Below, piece after piece: positions 46,823 to 55,386 of a DNA stretch of 64,000 bases (its first letter is position 1; every line of letters begins with the position of its first letter). The stretch is taken from assembly GCF_022410515.1 (NCBI RefSeq), contig NZ_JACSDI010000006.1, forward strand, positions 62,001 through 126,000. The letters are read 5' to 3'. The stretch comes from Shewanella cutis (GTDB taxonomy: Bacteria; Pseudomonadota; Gammaproteobacteria; Enterobacterales; Shewanellaceae). Under the pieces are notes generated by a model. That model did no database searches and was not told the origin of the DNA. It saw only the letters and a list, made by a program, of their open reading frames with translations. A program made the position numbers and the translations under genes.

Positions 46823-48205
46823 TTAGCCCTGTGGCTGCACTGGCGCTGGTGCTGTAGTAGATACCTGTGCAGGGGCTTTTGGCTTTTTAGGCTTAGGTAA
46901 CAGGCTAAAAATTTTATTGGCAATATCTGTGTTGTCTTGATGACCGTTAAATAGCTCTGAAGCAGGGCCAGCGGCAAACACTTGCACGTCCATACCCGTG
47001 TGCCCGCCCGTTGTCCAGCCCGTATCGGTACGTTTATCAATTACATGGCGAATCTCTATCGCCAAGGGTTCTGCGCCTTGGGTTCTGGCAGCAGTTAACT
47101 TAGTGGTTTCTTCTTCGGTCAATTCAAAGCCTAAACCGCGAGATAAGTCGGCTTGCCAAGTGTCACTAGCTATGGCTGCTTGCGCAAGGGTATCGGCGCT
47201 TGCTGAGATATTACGCAGGATCTCAGGATTCCAGTTGTAGTTGCCATCGGCACCAATCGACAGGCCACCAGTATTATGGTCAGCGGTGATCACCATTAAG
47301 GTATCGGAATTCTGTCGCACAAATTGCTCTACGACCTCTATTGCGTTGGCAAACTCATCCATTTCGCCCATTGCGGCGGCAATATCATTATTATGTCCCG
47401 CCCAGTCGATAAGGCTACCCTCGACCAGCAGCACAAAGCCTTGTTCATTTTGTGACAGTAAATTGAGGGCTTTTTGAGTCAAGGTACTGAGTTTTTTGGC
47501 ATCTTTCTCATCGATAGCCCATGGAAGCTGCACCTCGGCAAACAGGCCTATCACTTTAGGTTGGTTAATGCTGGCAAGTTCTTCAAAGCGCGTAATATGT
47601 TGATATCCCTTGGCGGTAAATTGAGCTAGCAACTCTGGGGAGAAGTATTTTTGTCCACCACCTAAAAACACGTCGGCGTTGGTTTCAAGATAACTTAATG
47701 CCAGTGCATCGTAGTTTTTACGGCTCTCGTTGTGGGATAAAAACGCCGCAGGGGTTGCATGGTTGATTTGCGACGTGACCGCCACACCCGTGCTCATGCC
47801 CAAAGTTTTGGCCTTTTCTAAAATGGTGGGTAGTGGTTGTTTTTGAGTATCGACCGAGATGGCACCGTTATAGGATTTGACTCCAGTAGCAAGGGCTGTC
47901 GCTGCGGCGGCCGAATCGGTCACATAACCACTGATACTGGCGGGATATGTGCTCGCCATCCCAACCAGTAAACGGTCGAAGACAGTTTGTTCGACTTCTT
48001 CGGTATCTCGATTGTCTTTGTAATAGCGGTAGGCGCTGGTGTAGGAAGGCCCCATGCCGTCACCAATCATAATGACAATATTTTTGGGGCGCGATGGCGC
48101 TTTGACTGGGCCGGTCTCATTGGCGCCGGCTTCTGCTGCAAATGTGGGTGAGGATAGCCATAAACTCATACCAAGCAGTAACAGTGGCGCTTTGGTGATA
48201 CTCAT
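46823..48205 (-). CDS. Alkaline phosphatase (PhoA family)
   Basis: 460 residues with a Sec signal peptide (cleavage near 'TFAAEA'). The metal/active-site blocks are 'IVIMIGDGMGPSY', the nucleophile region 'GYVTDSAAAATALATGVKSYNG' (Ser in TDSAAAAT), 'GSLIDWAGHNND', 'ITADHNTGGL' and 'TGGHTGMDVQVFAAGP'. It releases phosphate from monoesters in the periplasm. The C-terminus has an unusual ~30-residue Lys/Pro/Ala-rich tail. No PHO-box was found in the 72-bp gap after gshB. Confidence 0.93.
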   Translation of the reverse strand: MSITKAPLLLLGMSLWLSSPTFAAEAGANETGPVKAPSRPKNIVIMIGDGMGPSYTSAYRYYKDNRDTEEVEQTVFDRLLVGMASTYPASISGYVTDSAAAATALATGVKSYNGAISVDTQKQPLPTILEKAKTLGMSTGVAVTSQINHATPAAFLSHNESRKNYDALALSYLETNADVFLGGGQKYFSPELLAQFTAKGYQHITRFEELASINQPKVIGLFAEVQLPWAIDEKDAKKLSTLTQKALNLLSQNEQGFVLLVEGSLIDWAGHNNDIAAAMGEMDEFANAIEVVEQFVRQNSDTLMVITADHNTGGLSIGADGNYNWNPEILRNISASADTLAQAAIASDTWQADLSRGLGFELTEEETTKLTAARTQGAEPLAIEIRHVIDKRTDTGWTTGGHTGMDVQVFAAGPASELFNGHQDNTDIANKIFSLLPKPKKPKAPAQVSTTAPAPVQPQG

Positions 48206-48277
48206 ATCAGATCCCTAGAAGTCGCAGGCGCTCTTAAGGCGCCTTTTATTAATAATTAATCGCTTAGGCGTACAAGA

Positions 48278-49225
48278 TTACTGGTCAAGACGAGCTTCGA
48301 TCGCATCGAACAGCATGCCTGTAATGTCCACATCGAATGCCGCTTGGATTTCACGGATACAGGTTGGGCTAGTGACGTTAATCTCGGTCAGCTTGTCACC
48401 AATCACATCAAGACCCACAAAAATCAGGCCGCGTTTTTTCAGCTCTGGGCCAATGGCGCGGGCGATTTTCCAATCGGAATCCGATAATGGTTGGGCAACA
48501 CCGCTGCCGCCAGCCGCTAAGTTTCCGCGGGTTTCGCCTTTTTTGGGAATACGGGCTAAGGCGTAGGGCACGGGCTCGCCATCCACCACCAGAATGCGCT
48601 TATCGCCCTTGGTGATTTCAGGAATAAATGCCTGCGCCATCGCATATTGGTTGCCGTATTGGGTCAAGGTTTCGATGATCACCCCAAGGTTTGGGTCGTC
48701 CTGCTTGACGCGAAAAATCGAGGTGCCACCCATGCCGTCTAACGGCTTGAGGATAATATCGCCCTTAGCTTGGTGAAACGCGCGGATACGATTGGCATCA
48801 CGAGTCACTATGGTCTCAGGAGTAAATTCACTAAACCAAGCGGTGAACAATTTTTCGTTGGCATCACGCAGGCTTTGAGGCTTGTTAACGATTAACACGC
48901 CTTGTTCTTCGGCACGCTCTAGCATGTAAGTGGCGTAGATATATTCGGTATCGAAGGGTGGGTCTTTACGCATTAACACGATATTAAGTTCGCTTAGCGG
49001 CGTATCTTTGGCTTCGCCCAGTTCAAACCAGTGATTGACATCATTCATGACTTTTAATGGCCGCATATTGCCCATGGCTACACCGTTTACGATGGCGAGG
49101 TCGGCCATTTCCATATAAAACAGTTGATAACCCCTTTCCTGCGCGGCCATTAGCATGGCAAAACTGGAGTCTTTCTTAATGTTGATCTCATTGATGGGGT
49201 CCATCACTATGCCGAGTTTTATCAT
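48278..49225 (-). CDS. gshB: Glutathione synthetase
   Basis: 315 residues, AAGGAAC before the ATG. ATP-grasp enzyme with 'KLGIVMDPINEINIKKDSSFAM' start, 'PLDGMGGTSIFRV' (glycine-rich loop), 'QAFIPEITKGDKRILVVDGEPV' and 'GLDVIGDKLTEINVTSPTCI'. It joins glycine to gamma-glutamylcysteine. It is part of the conserved gammaproteobacterial order endA-rsmE-gshB. Confidence 0.97.
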   Translation of the reverse strand: MIKLGIVMDPINEINIKKDSSFAMLMAAQERGYQLFYMEMADLAIVNGVAMGNMRPLKVMNDVNHWFELGEAKDTPLSELNIVLMRKDPPFDTEYIYATYMLERAEEQGVLIVNKPQSLRDANEKLFTAWFSEFTPETIVTRDANRIRAFHQAKGDIILKPLDGMGGTSIFRVKQDDPNLGVIIETLTQYGNQYAMAQAFIPEITKGDKRILVVDGEPVPYALARIPKKGETRGNLAAGGSGVAQPLSDSDWKIARAIGPELKKRGLIFVGLDVIGDKLTEINVTSPTCIREIQAAFDVDITGMLFDAIEARLDQ

Positions 49226-49318
49226 TAATCTGTTCCTTATTGGTTGCCATTGCTGGCAAGAAGCATTTAGGGATTAGCCTGTAACCAGTTAGCCTGCTAA
49301 CGATTAATCAGATAGCGA

Positions 49319-50050
49319 TTAACCTATGTCACCGAATCTGAGTTGCAGCGCGGTAATCGCGGTGAGTGAGGCGGTTTCGGTCCGTAGCACTCGGGGGCCA
49401 AGTAACACATCGGTAAACTGATGGGTTTCCGTCATAGCGATTTCTTCTGCCGATAATCCACCCTCGGGGCCAATCAACAGTCGTACACGGGTATGGGATA
49501 AGTCTAAGCCATTGATACCGTGCGCCGCCCTTGGGTGCAAGTTGAGCTTTAGCGCCGAGGTTGGCTCACTGCACCAATCGTGCAAGTCCATCGCTGGGCG
49601 AACCACGGGCACTTGGCTGCGACCGGATTGCTCGCAGGCACTGATGACTATCTTTTGCCATTGCTGGATTTTTTTGTCTAGACGCTCACCACTGAGTTTG
49701 ACGCCGCAGCGGTCGGAAAACAATGGCGTAATAGTATTCACCCCTAGCTCAACGGATTTTTGAATGGTGAATTCCATCCGATCGCCGCGGGAAATCACTT
49801 GGCCTAAATGCAGGTTGAGGGGCGACTCCGAGGTATTAGCCTCGCAGGACAGCACTTTTACCGTGACAGACTTTTTACCCGCATCGACAATTTCGGCAAG
49901 ATAATCATTACCATCGCCATTAAACAGGCTAATGTGTTCGCCACTGCCCATGCGCAGCACTTTGCCAATATGGGCTGCACCATCTTCGTCTAAATTCAGC
50001 TGTTGGTTTACGGCTAATGGCTGAGGTTGATAAATTCTTGGAACTCTCAT
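49319..50050 (-). CDS. rsmE: 16S rRNA m3U1498 methyltransferase
   Basis: 243 residues, SPOUT family. N-terminal PUA-like domain, then the knotted SAM site with '[14 protein letters not shown]' and '[18 protein letters not shown]'. '[21 protein letters not shown]' is also typical. It methylates U1498 of 16S rRNA. It starts 8 bp after endA. Confidence 0.96.
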   Translation of the reverse strand: MRVPRIYQPQPLAVNQQLNLDEDGAAHIGKVLRMGSGEHISLFNGDGNDYLAEIVDAGKKSVTVKVLSCEANTSESPLNLHLGQVISRGDRMEFTIQKSVELGVNTITPLFSDRCGVKLSGERLDKKIQQWQKIVISACEQSGRSQVPVVRPAMDLHDWCSEPTSALKLNLHPRAAHGINGLDLSHTRVRLLIGPEGGLSAEEIAMTETHQFTDVLLGPRVLRTETASLTAITALQLRFGDIG

Positions 50051-50058
50051 TGTCGACC

Positions 50059-50835
50059 TTATTCGGCTAATTGTTGGCGTAGTGGCGGCGCATTACAGGC
50101 ATGTTGTACAAAAGGATTATGATTACCTTGGATCTGCGCTATGGCGTTATCGCGTTTGCATTCAATAGTATCAACTGGATAGCTTTTATCCCATGCTTTG
50201 AACAATTTTAATTGCTGCGAGGCGATTTTAAGGCCATAGGTTTGCTGCATATATAAGTAAGTGCGAGCAATCTTTCCGCGGGCATTGGCGGGCGGTTGGG
50301 CTTGGCGATTCTTAAAATCAATGACCATTTCGCATTGACCATATTGGCCAGTTTTACCGTTCCACTGACTAAAACGAAAGTTGCTGCGATCGCCGTTTAC
50401 CTCTCCAATAGCGGGCACCAGGTTGTGCATATCCGCTTCCATCTTATTAAATTCCTTGCTGCTATCGGCGCAGTTTTTACGACCGCCCTGTTGCCAGCAT
50501 TGCAGTTGATGGCCAAATTCCCACGCTGGGACGATATGTTCCCATTCGATACGGTTAGCACGGGTTTCTTGCTTGCGGACTTGGTAACCACAGCTCGTTA
50601 AATCCGGCTTCCATGATTTGCCTTTAATTTCGATATTGCAGCCACAGTAAAAACTCACTGCGGGCAACGTGCCTTGGCGAGTACCTTGGTATAAGGATTG
50701 AGACAATACCTTAGCTTGGCTAAAGCTGTTTGGATGCGAAGGGGATGCATTGGCTGAGGCAAAAAACGCCAGCCAACTAAATAGGCACAGCAATACTTGC
50801 CGAGACCTTAAGGCGATTGAGGTGTTGTTCAACAT
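50059..50835 (-). CDS. endA: Endonuclease I (periplasmic DNase)
   Basis: 258 residues with a signal peptide (~30 aa ending 'ANA'). The nuclease core has '[18 protein letters not shown]' (catalytic His) and '[18 protein letters not shown]' (metal-binding Asn). Several Cys residues form the disulfides known in EndA/Vvn enzymes. It degrades extracellular or periplasmic DNA, useful for DNA as a phosphate source. Confidence 0.95.
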   Translation of the reverse strand: MLNNTSIALRSRQVLLCLFSWLAFFASANASPSHPNSFSQAKVLSQSLYQGTRQGTLPAVSFYCGCNIEIKGKSWKPDLTSCGYQVRKQETRANRIEWEHIVPAWEFGHQLQCWQQGGRKNCADSSKEFNKMEADMHNLVPAIGEVNGDRSNFRFSQWNGKTGQYGQCEMVIDFKNRQAQPPANARGKIARTYLYMQQTYGLKIASQQLKLFKAWDKSYPVDTIECKRDNAIAQIQGNHNPFVQHACNAPPLRQQLAE

Positions 50836-50972
50836 TTATCCCAAAAATAATCAGTACTACGCGAGCCTATGGCTCGTCTTTTATGTCTGAATGGTAAGGG
50901 AAATACCGCGCCTTATGCAAATCGCTCGTACTTTAAGTGGAGATTTAACTTAATCTCTCATCAATTACCCGA

Positions 50973-51575
50973 TTAGGCTTGGGTGAGATGGGTATGGCAG
51001 CGTTTACACAAATAGCGAGTTTCACCACGCAGTACTTTATTGTGGCGACGGATGCTCAGCCGAACCGGGCCGCAGGCGCAGCGGTACTCAAAGTCTTTCC
51101 CTTTAACTGACTGAGTGTCGAAACTGTGGGTCGTGTTAGGGCTGACTTTAAATAGCTTGAGCATAATGGATTGCCATTCACGGCCATGGGGTTTGGTTTT
51201 GCCAAAGAGTTGGAAGCAGAGTAAATGGCTGATTTCGTGGGGCACCACTTCGGCTAAGAAGGCTTCGCTGTTTTCCCTGAGTAATACGGGATTAAAGCGC
51301 AGGCGATTTTGCTGCAAATGCGCTGTGCCTGCACTTCGTCCCCTTAGGGTAAATTGAGTGATTGGCCGCGGGAAAGCACGTTTGAAATAGCCTTCAGCCT
51401 GTTGATAACACTCTTCTATGCGCTCAAGGATTTGCTGCTGCACTGGTGTCAGTGGCTTTGGCTGGCGTTGTGGCGTGTTGGTTTTGGCTGTATTGGCCGC
51501 AGTCGATGTGGTGATTCTCGCGGGTGAGATGGCTTTACGGCGCAGGCTATTGAGTAGGGATCTTGGGTTAAACAT
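50973..51575 (-). CDS. sprT: SprT-like zinc metalloprotease
   Basis: 200 residues. A Ser/Thr/Pro-rich N-terminus (~1-45) precedes the SprT domain with the zinc site HEISH in 'EVVPHEISHLLCFQLFG', and a C-terminal zinc ribbon 'YRCACG' and 'YLCKRCHTHL'. SprT-family proteins relate to the Spartan DNA-protein crosslink protease. It heads the sprT-endA-rsmE-gshB order. Confidence 0.88.
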   Translation of the reverse strand: MFNPRSLLNSLRRKAISPARITTSTAANTAKTNTPQRQPKPLTPVQQQILERIEECYQQAEGYFKRAFPRPITQFTLRGRSAGTAHLQQNRLRFNPVLLRENSEAFLAEVVPHEISHLLCFQLFGKTKPHGREWQSIMLKLFKVSPNTTHSFDTQSVKGKDFEYRCACGPVRLSIRRHNKVLRGETRYLCKRCHTHLTQA

Positions 51576-51752
51576 AGACTTAGGCGTTAACTCTTGTTTT
51601 GCAAAGCATCAAGTAAACATATCTCTAGCTATCGCAAGGCATCTATTAGGATTTCACGAGCCTAAAGCACTCATTCAAGGTGGCTCGACAAGCGTTTGGG
51701 CAAGCGTCCGCATCATAACCAACGCTTGCCGACAATGCCAGTAATGTGCCTG

Positions 51753-52910
51753 TTACAGGCTCGCTGCGGCCTGCATCACCATAACACGTACTTGCTCGAC
51801 GATGGCGTGCTCGGTATCGCTGTCATGGCCTTTTACCCTTGGAGTGTGTATATGGCCAACCTGTGCTCGGCTATTGAATTTTTGCTGTAACACGATAGCA
51901 CGATAAGAAATCTCGTTTGAGAGATACCCACCACCAGAGCCTTCGACCGAGGTTTCATTTTGCAGCTCGCTTAGGGAGCTGGCATTAAACTCACCGCGAC
52001 CTAGGGTGGTCACTGTGTGGTTATCATTGACTTTCCATTGGCCGTCTTTGACCTGCATGACGGCTACGGGCAGTGAAAATTCAACAAACTCTGGGCCGAT
52101 AAAATCTTTACCATTGAGTTTGGGGGCGACAGGCGCGGTTTTGCTTGCGCCTGTGTATAGATTTTGGTTATCGGGCGCTGCTGCACTGCGGTTACGGCCT
52201 GGGAAGCGTTCAATATCAAAGTCGCTGCGCCCCATGCTGACGGTAAAGACAAACTGGGTTTTAGGGTCGCGATAAATGGGGCTGAGTAAGGATTCGATAA
52301 TACCTTGGTCAAAATCCGCGAAACGCACTGGGATCATGGCGGTTTCGATTTGGGCCTTTTTGCCATTGATATCAAATCGAAAACCATCGAGGGCGAGGGC
52401 GACTAAGCCTGAAGGATTGCTCTGGCTGATATCTTTGTCGAGAAAGAAGGGGTCGAATCCCGTCAGGAAGATTTTTATCTGTACATCGTCATCGTATTGG
52501 ATATCGCTAAAACCGCGAGATGCCTTTTCGACGGCGCTGGCTAAAATCTGCTGTTGCCAATCAGCCATTTTAAAACTAGCACTGTTGTTTTTCAGGCTAT
52601 TTAACATTGAAAGTCGTGCCCAATAGAGGGATCTGTCGTCAAAGTGCCCAGACTGCACATCACGCACCGCCTGTTGCCACAGTCTGTGCCCTTGGCGAGC
52701 GGCAAGTTGGGTCGCATCGCGCTCATTATTTTGTGCAGATAATTGATTCGCTAAGCCTTCGTCCAAGGCTTGATAGCGGTTTACCACTTCAGCCATGACT
52801 TTTTCAGCGGTAGGAATGCGAGACACTTCCACATCGCCGAGAAGTTGTACGGCACCAGCGGTTTGCGCCACTGTGCTAGCGAGAATAAAAGCGAGGCAGG
52901 GCTTTAACAT
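51753..52910 (-). CDS. Peptidase C15 (pyroglutamyl peptidase)-like exported protein, catalytic Cys replaced
   Basis: 385 residues from the ATG at 52910, with a ~20-residue signal peptide (ending 'TAGA'). Residues ~146-360 align by motif to pyrrolidone-carboxylate peptidase: 'FLTGFDPF' (148-155), the Glu region 'DIERFPGRN...APDNQ' (E234), the nucleophile region 'GGGYLSNEISYRA', where Ser331 stands in place of Cys, and the His region 'VGHIHTP' (H355). Long insertions and an extra N-terminal helical domain are present. Activity is doubtful or altered. It is the upstream neighbour of blaOXA, as in other Shewanella. Confidence 0.75.
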   Translation of the reverse strand: MLKPCLAFILASTVAQTAGAVQLLGDVEVSRIPTAEKVMAEVVNRYQALDEGLANQLSAQNNERDATQLAARQGHRLWQQAVRDVQSGHFDDRSLYWARLSMLNSLKNNSASFKMADWQQQILASAVEKASRGFSDIQYDDDVQIKIFLTGFDPFFLDKDISQSNPSGLVALALDGFRFDINGKKAQIETAMIPVRFADFDQGIIESLLSPIYRDPKTQFVFTVSMGRSDFDIERFPGRNRSAAAPDNQNLYTGASKTAPVAPKLNGKDFIGPEFVEFSLPVAVMQVKDGQWKVNDNHTVTTLGRGEFNASSLSELQNETSVEGSGGGYLSNEISYRAIVLQQKFNSRAQVGHIHTPRVKGHDSDTEHAIVEQVRVMVMQAAASL

Positions 52911-53281
52911 TGGCGTTTCCTTTTTTATTTTAATCACTTATTTTGCTGGAAATGGACGATGTTTCTAGGGCGTTCAGGCTTACTTCATCTTAGAAATAAT
53001 GAAACTTATGCCAAAAAGCCACAATGATGGTTTTGAGTATAAGAGTTTACCTATAGTGATTCGAGGATCTTATTCCTGTTTTGTATATAGATGTTATCTG
53101 GGTGGCATTTTTAGGTTGTGAGTTCGTTTCGTTGATTGTGAGTATTCAACATTTCCTGCATTAGCTGCGTGCCATTTTTCTGCCACAATTGGTCAGCAGT
53201 TTGCTAGGGAAAGCAGGCAGCGACAGTGGTAACCTTAACACCTTATTTTTATGGATTTATTGCCTTGAGCAAGGGGACGTT
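52911..53281. other. Intergenic region upstream of blaOXA
   Basis: About 370 bases between divergent genes. A TGTATATAG-like -10 occurs near 53081-53089. No insertion sequence, inverted repeat or outward promoter of a mobile element is visible. Confidence 0.4.
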
Positions 53282-54079
53282 ATGCGTGCATTAGCCTTAT
53301 CGGCTGTGTTTTTGGTGGCATCGATTATCGGAATGCCTGCCGTAGCAAAGGAATGGCAAGAGAACAAAAATTGGAATGCTCATTTTACTGAGCAAAAGGC
53401 ACAAGGAGTGGTTGTACTTTGGAACGAAAATAAACAGCAAGGATTTACCAATAATCTTAAGCGGGCAAACCAGGCATTTTTACCCGCATCGACCTTTAAA
53501 ATTCCTAACAGCCTGATAGCCCTTGATTTGGGTGTGGTTAAGGATGAGCACCAAGTCTTTAAATGGGATGGACAGACGCGTGATATCGCCGCTTGGAACC
53601 GCGACCATGACTTAATTACCGCAATGAAATATTCGGTTGTGCCTGTGTATCAAGAATTTGCCCGCCAAATTGGGCAGGCGCGTATGAGTAAAATGTTGCA
53701 TGCCTTCGAGTATGGCAATGAGGATATTTCGGGCAATTTAGATACTTTTTGGCTTGACGGCGGCATTAGAATTTCGGCCATCCAGCAAATCGCATTTTTA
53801 CGTAAGCTGTACCATAACAAGTTGCACGTTTCTGAGCGCAGCCAGCGTATTGTCAAGCAAGCCATGCTGACCGAAGCCAATGGCGACTATATTATTCGGG
53901 CTAAAACTGGATATTCCACCAGAATTGAACCGAAAATCGGTTGGTGGGTGGGTTGGGTCGAACTTGATGATAATGTCTGGTTCTTTGCGACTAATATGGA
54001 TATGCCCACCGCTGAGGGCTTAGGGGTGCGTCAAGCCATTACGAAAGCCGTGCTGAAACAGGAAAAAATTATTCCCTAG
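53282..54079 (+). CDS. blaOXA: OXA-48-like class D beta-lactamase (OXA-54 group)
   Basis: 265 residues from the ATG at 53282 (AAGGGGAC upstream), the same length as OXA-48. Signal peptide ~22 aa. Active-site motifs: S70-T-F-K ('PASTFKIPNS'), S118-V-V ('KYSVVPVY'), Y144-G-N ('FEYGNEDI') and K208-T-G ('RAKTGYSTRIEPK'). The beta5-beta6 loop YSTRIEPK, linked to carbapenem hydrolysis in OXA-48, is unchanged. From memory of OXA-48, about 18 residues differ (e.g. A3, N30, Q38, A104, D110, I167, A257), near 93% identity. The exact variant number cannot be set here. It sits in the native Shewanella chromosomal context. Confidence 0.95.
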   Translation: MRALALSAVFLVASIIGMPAVAKEWQENKNWNAHFTEQKAQGVVVLWNENKQQGFTNNLKRANQAFLPASTFKIPNSLIALDLGVVKDEHQVFKWDGQTRDIAAWNRDHDLITAMKYSVVPVYQEFARQIGQARMSKMLHAFEYGNEDISGNLDTFWLDGGIRISAIQQIAFLRKLYHNKLHVSERSQRIVKQAMLTEANGDYIIRAKTGYSTRIEPKIGWWVGWVELDDNVWFFATNMDMPTAEGLGVRQAITKAVLKQEKIIP

Positions 54080-54261
54080 AAGCGGTTAGCGCTTATTTGA
54101 GTGAAATAGCCGTCATATAAGCTGTAAAGTTATATTGACAAAATACTCATAGTCGATGCGCTTATCGCTAATGGCTCATGTTTAATCCGGTCAGGCCCAA
54201 TCGACTTAAGCTCCGCGTGTTAACAGTCTGCTTGAGCATTAGCCCTTCATTCCTAAACACT

Positions 54262-54290
54262 AAAAGCCTAGCAAATTCGCTAGGCCTTTT
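54262..54290. terminator. Bidirectional terminator between blaOXA and lysR
   Basis: Stem AAAAGCCTAGC/GCTAGGCCTTTT with a 6-nt loop. Confidence 0.88.
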
Positions 54291-54352
54291 GTTATCCCTG
54301 AAAATAGGTATTCATAATGGCGGAATAAAGAGGTACAGCTGTGATAAAGCGT

Positions 54353-55264
54353 TTAGCCCATCAAGGATTGTAGACTTTCTTGACTGCTAAAGCGTTTAAC
54401 GAAAAAGTCTAAAAAAGCACTGATATTGGTGGCTAATTGGCGACGGCTCGAATACACCCCATACACCTTAAAAGGTTCAATTGGCCATTCTTGCAGTATG
54501 GGAACCAGTTGTCCATTCGCCAATTCTGTCTTGCAGGCGGAGTTGGACAGCATGGCAATGCCAAAGTCATCAAGCGCTAATTGCTTGACCATAATGGGGC
54601 TATTTACCCTGACCTTGCGCTGAAAGTTCACCATGGTCTTACGTGTCCCTTTGCCTAGGGGCCAAATAGGCGCTGAGCGTGACGTGCCTAGTAAAATGCC
54701 ACTGTGCTCACTGAGTTCTTTTGGTGTTGCAGGCGTGCCACGCGTTTTTAAATAACCTGGGCTTGCCACGAGAATGGGTTGGCGCTCAAACAGTAATCTT
54801 GCAACAAGATCAGAGGATTGCAGTGGCCCGTATTTGATAGCTATGTCATATCCTTCACCCACTAAACCGATATCGTTGTCGGTAAACTGGACATCCAATT
54901 CCACATTGGGATATAAACGCATAAATCCGCTACAGAGGTTAGCAATTAATTCTTGGCTAAAAGAGACCGGAATGGCTATCCGTAATGATCCTGATACATC
55001 ATCATGGGTGCTCTCGATAACCGCCTTGGCCGCTTCCACCTCATTGCGAATGGAATCACAGTGTTGATAAAAGAGTGCCCCGACTTGAGTCAGACTCAGG
55101 TTACGGGTGTCGCGTTGTAACAATCGCACGCCAAGTTCTTCTTCAAGCTGCGCGATTTTGCGACTGATGGTGGATTTTGGGTGGCCGGTTTCACGTGCAG
55201 CTTGGGAGAATCCCTTTGCTCTCACTACGGCTGCAAATAGCATCATACCGTTTAAATCTGGCAT
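54353..55264 (-). CDS. LysR-type regulator next to blaOXA
   Basis: 303 residues. The N-terminal helix-turn-helix is at ~1-60 ('MMLFAAVVRAKGFSQAARETGHPKSTISRKIAQLEEELGVRLLQR'-type pattern), followed by a LysR substrate domain. It resembles the broad CrgA/AaeR-like group rather than AmpR. It is convergent to blaOXA and divergent from the carboxylase gene at 55387, so it more likely regulates the latter or itself. The same lysR is known next to mobilised blaOXA-48. Confidence 0.9.
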   Translation of the reverse strand: MPDLNGMMLFAAVVRAKGFSQAARETGHPKSTISRKIAQLEEELGVRLLQRDTRNLSLTQVGALFYQHCDSIRNEVEAAKAVIESTHDDVSGSLRIAIPVSFSQELIANLCSGFMRLYPNVELDVQFTDNDIGLVGEGYDIAIKYGPLQSSDLVARLLFERQPILVASPGYLKTRGTPATPKELSEHSGILLGTSRSAPIWPLGKGTRKTMVNFQRKVRVNSPIMVKQLALDDFGIAMLSNSACKTELANGQLVPILQEWPIEPFKVYGVYSSRRQLATNISAFLDFFVKRFSSQESLQSLMG

Positions 55265-55386
55265 GTTTTTCCCACTGTCTCATATTTGGAACATAGCGTC
55301 TTATGCAGTTTAATGGCATTTGGCAGGATAACAAAGTTATATTTATTGGCTAAAAATTTTCAGAGGCTAAAGCAGAGGATCTTTTG

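Noticed and set aside
51418..51744. Plus-strand frame antisense to the SprT-like gene
   Set aside because: No ribosome binding site, and the sense strand encodes a clear zinc protease.
52911..54352. Mobile element carrying the beta-lactamase
   Set aside because: No inverted repeats, target duplications or transposase fragments were found on either side of blaOXA.
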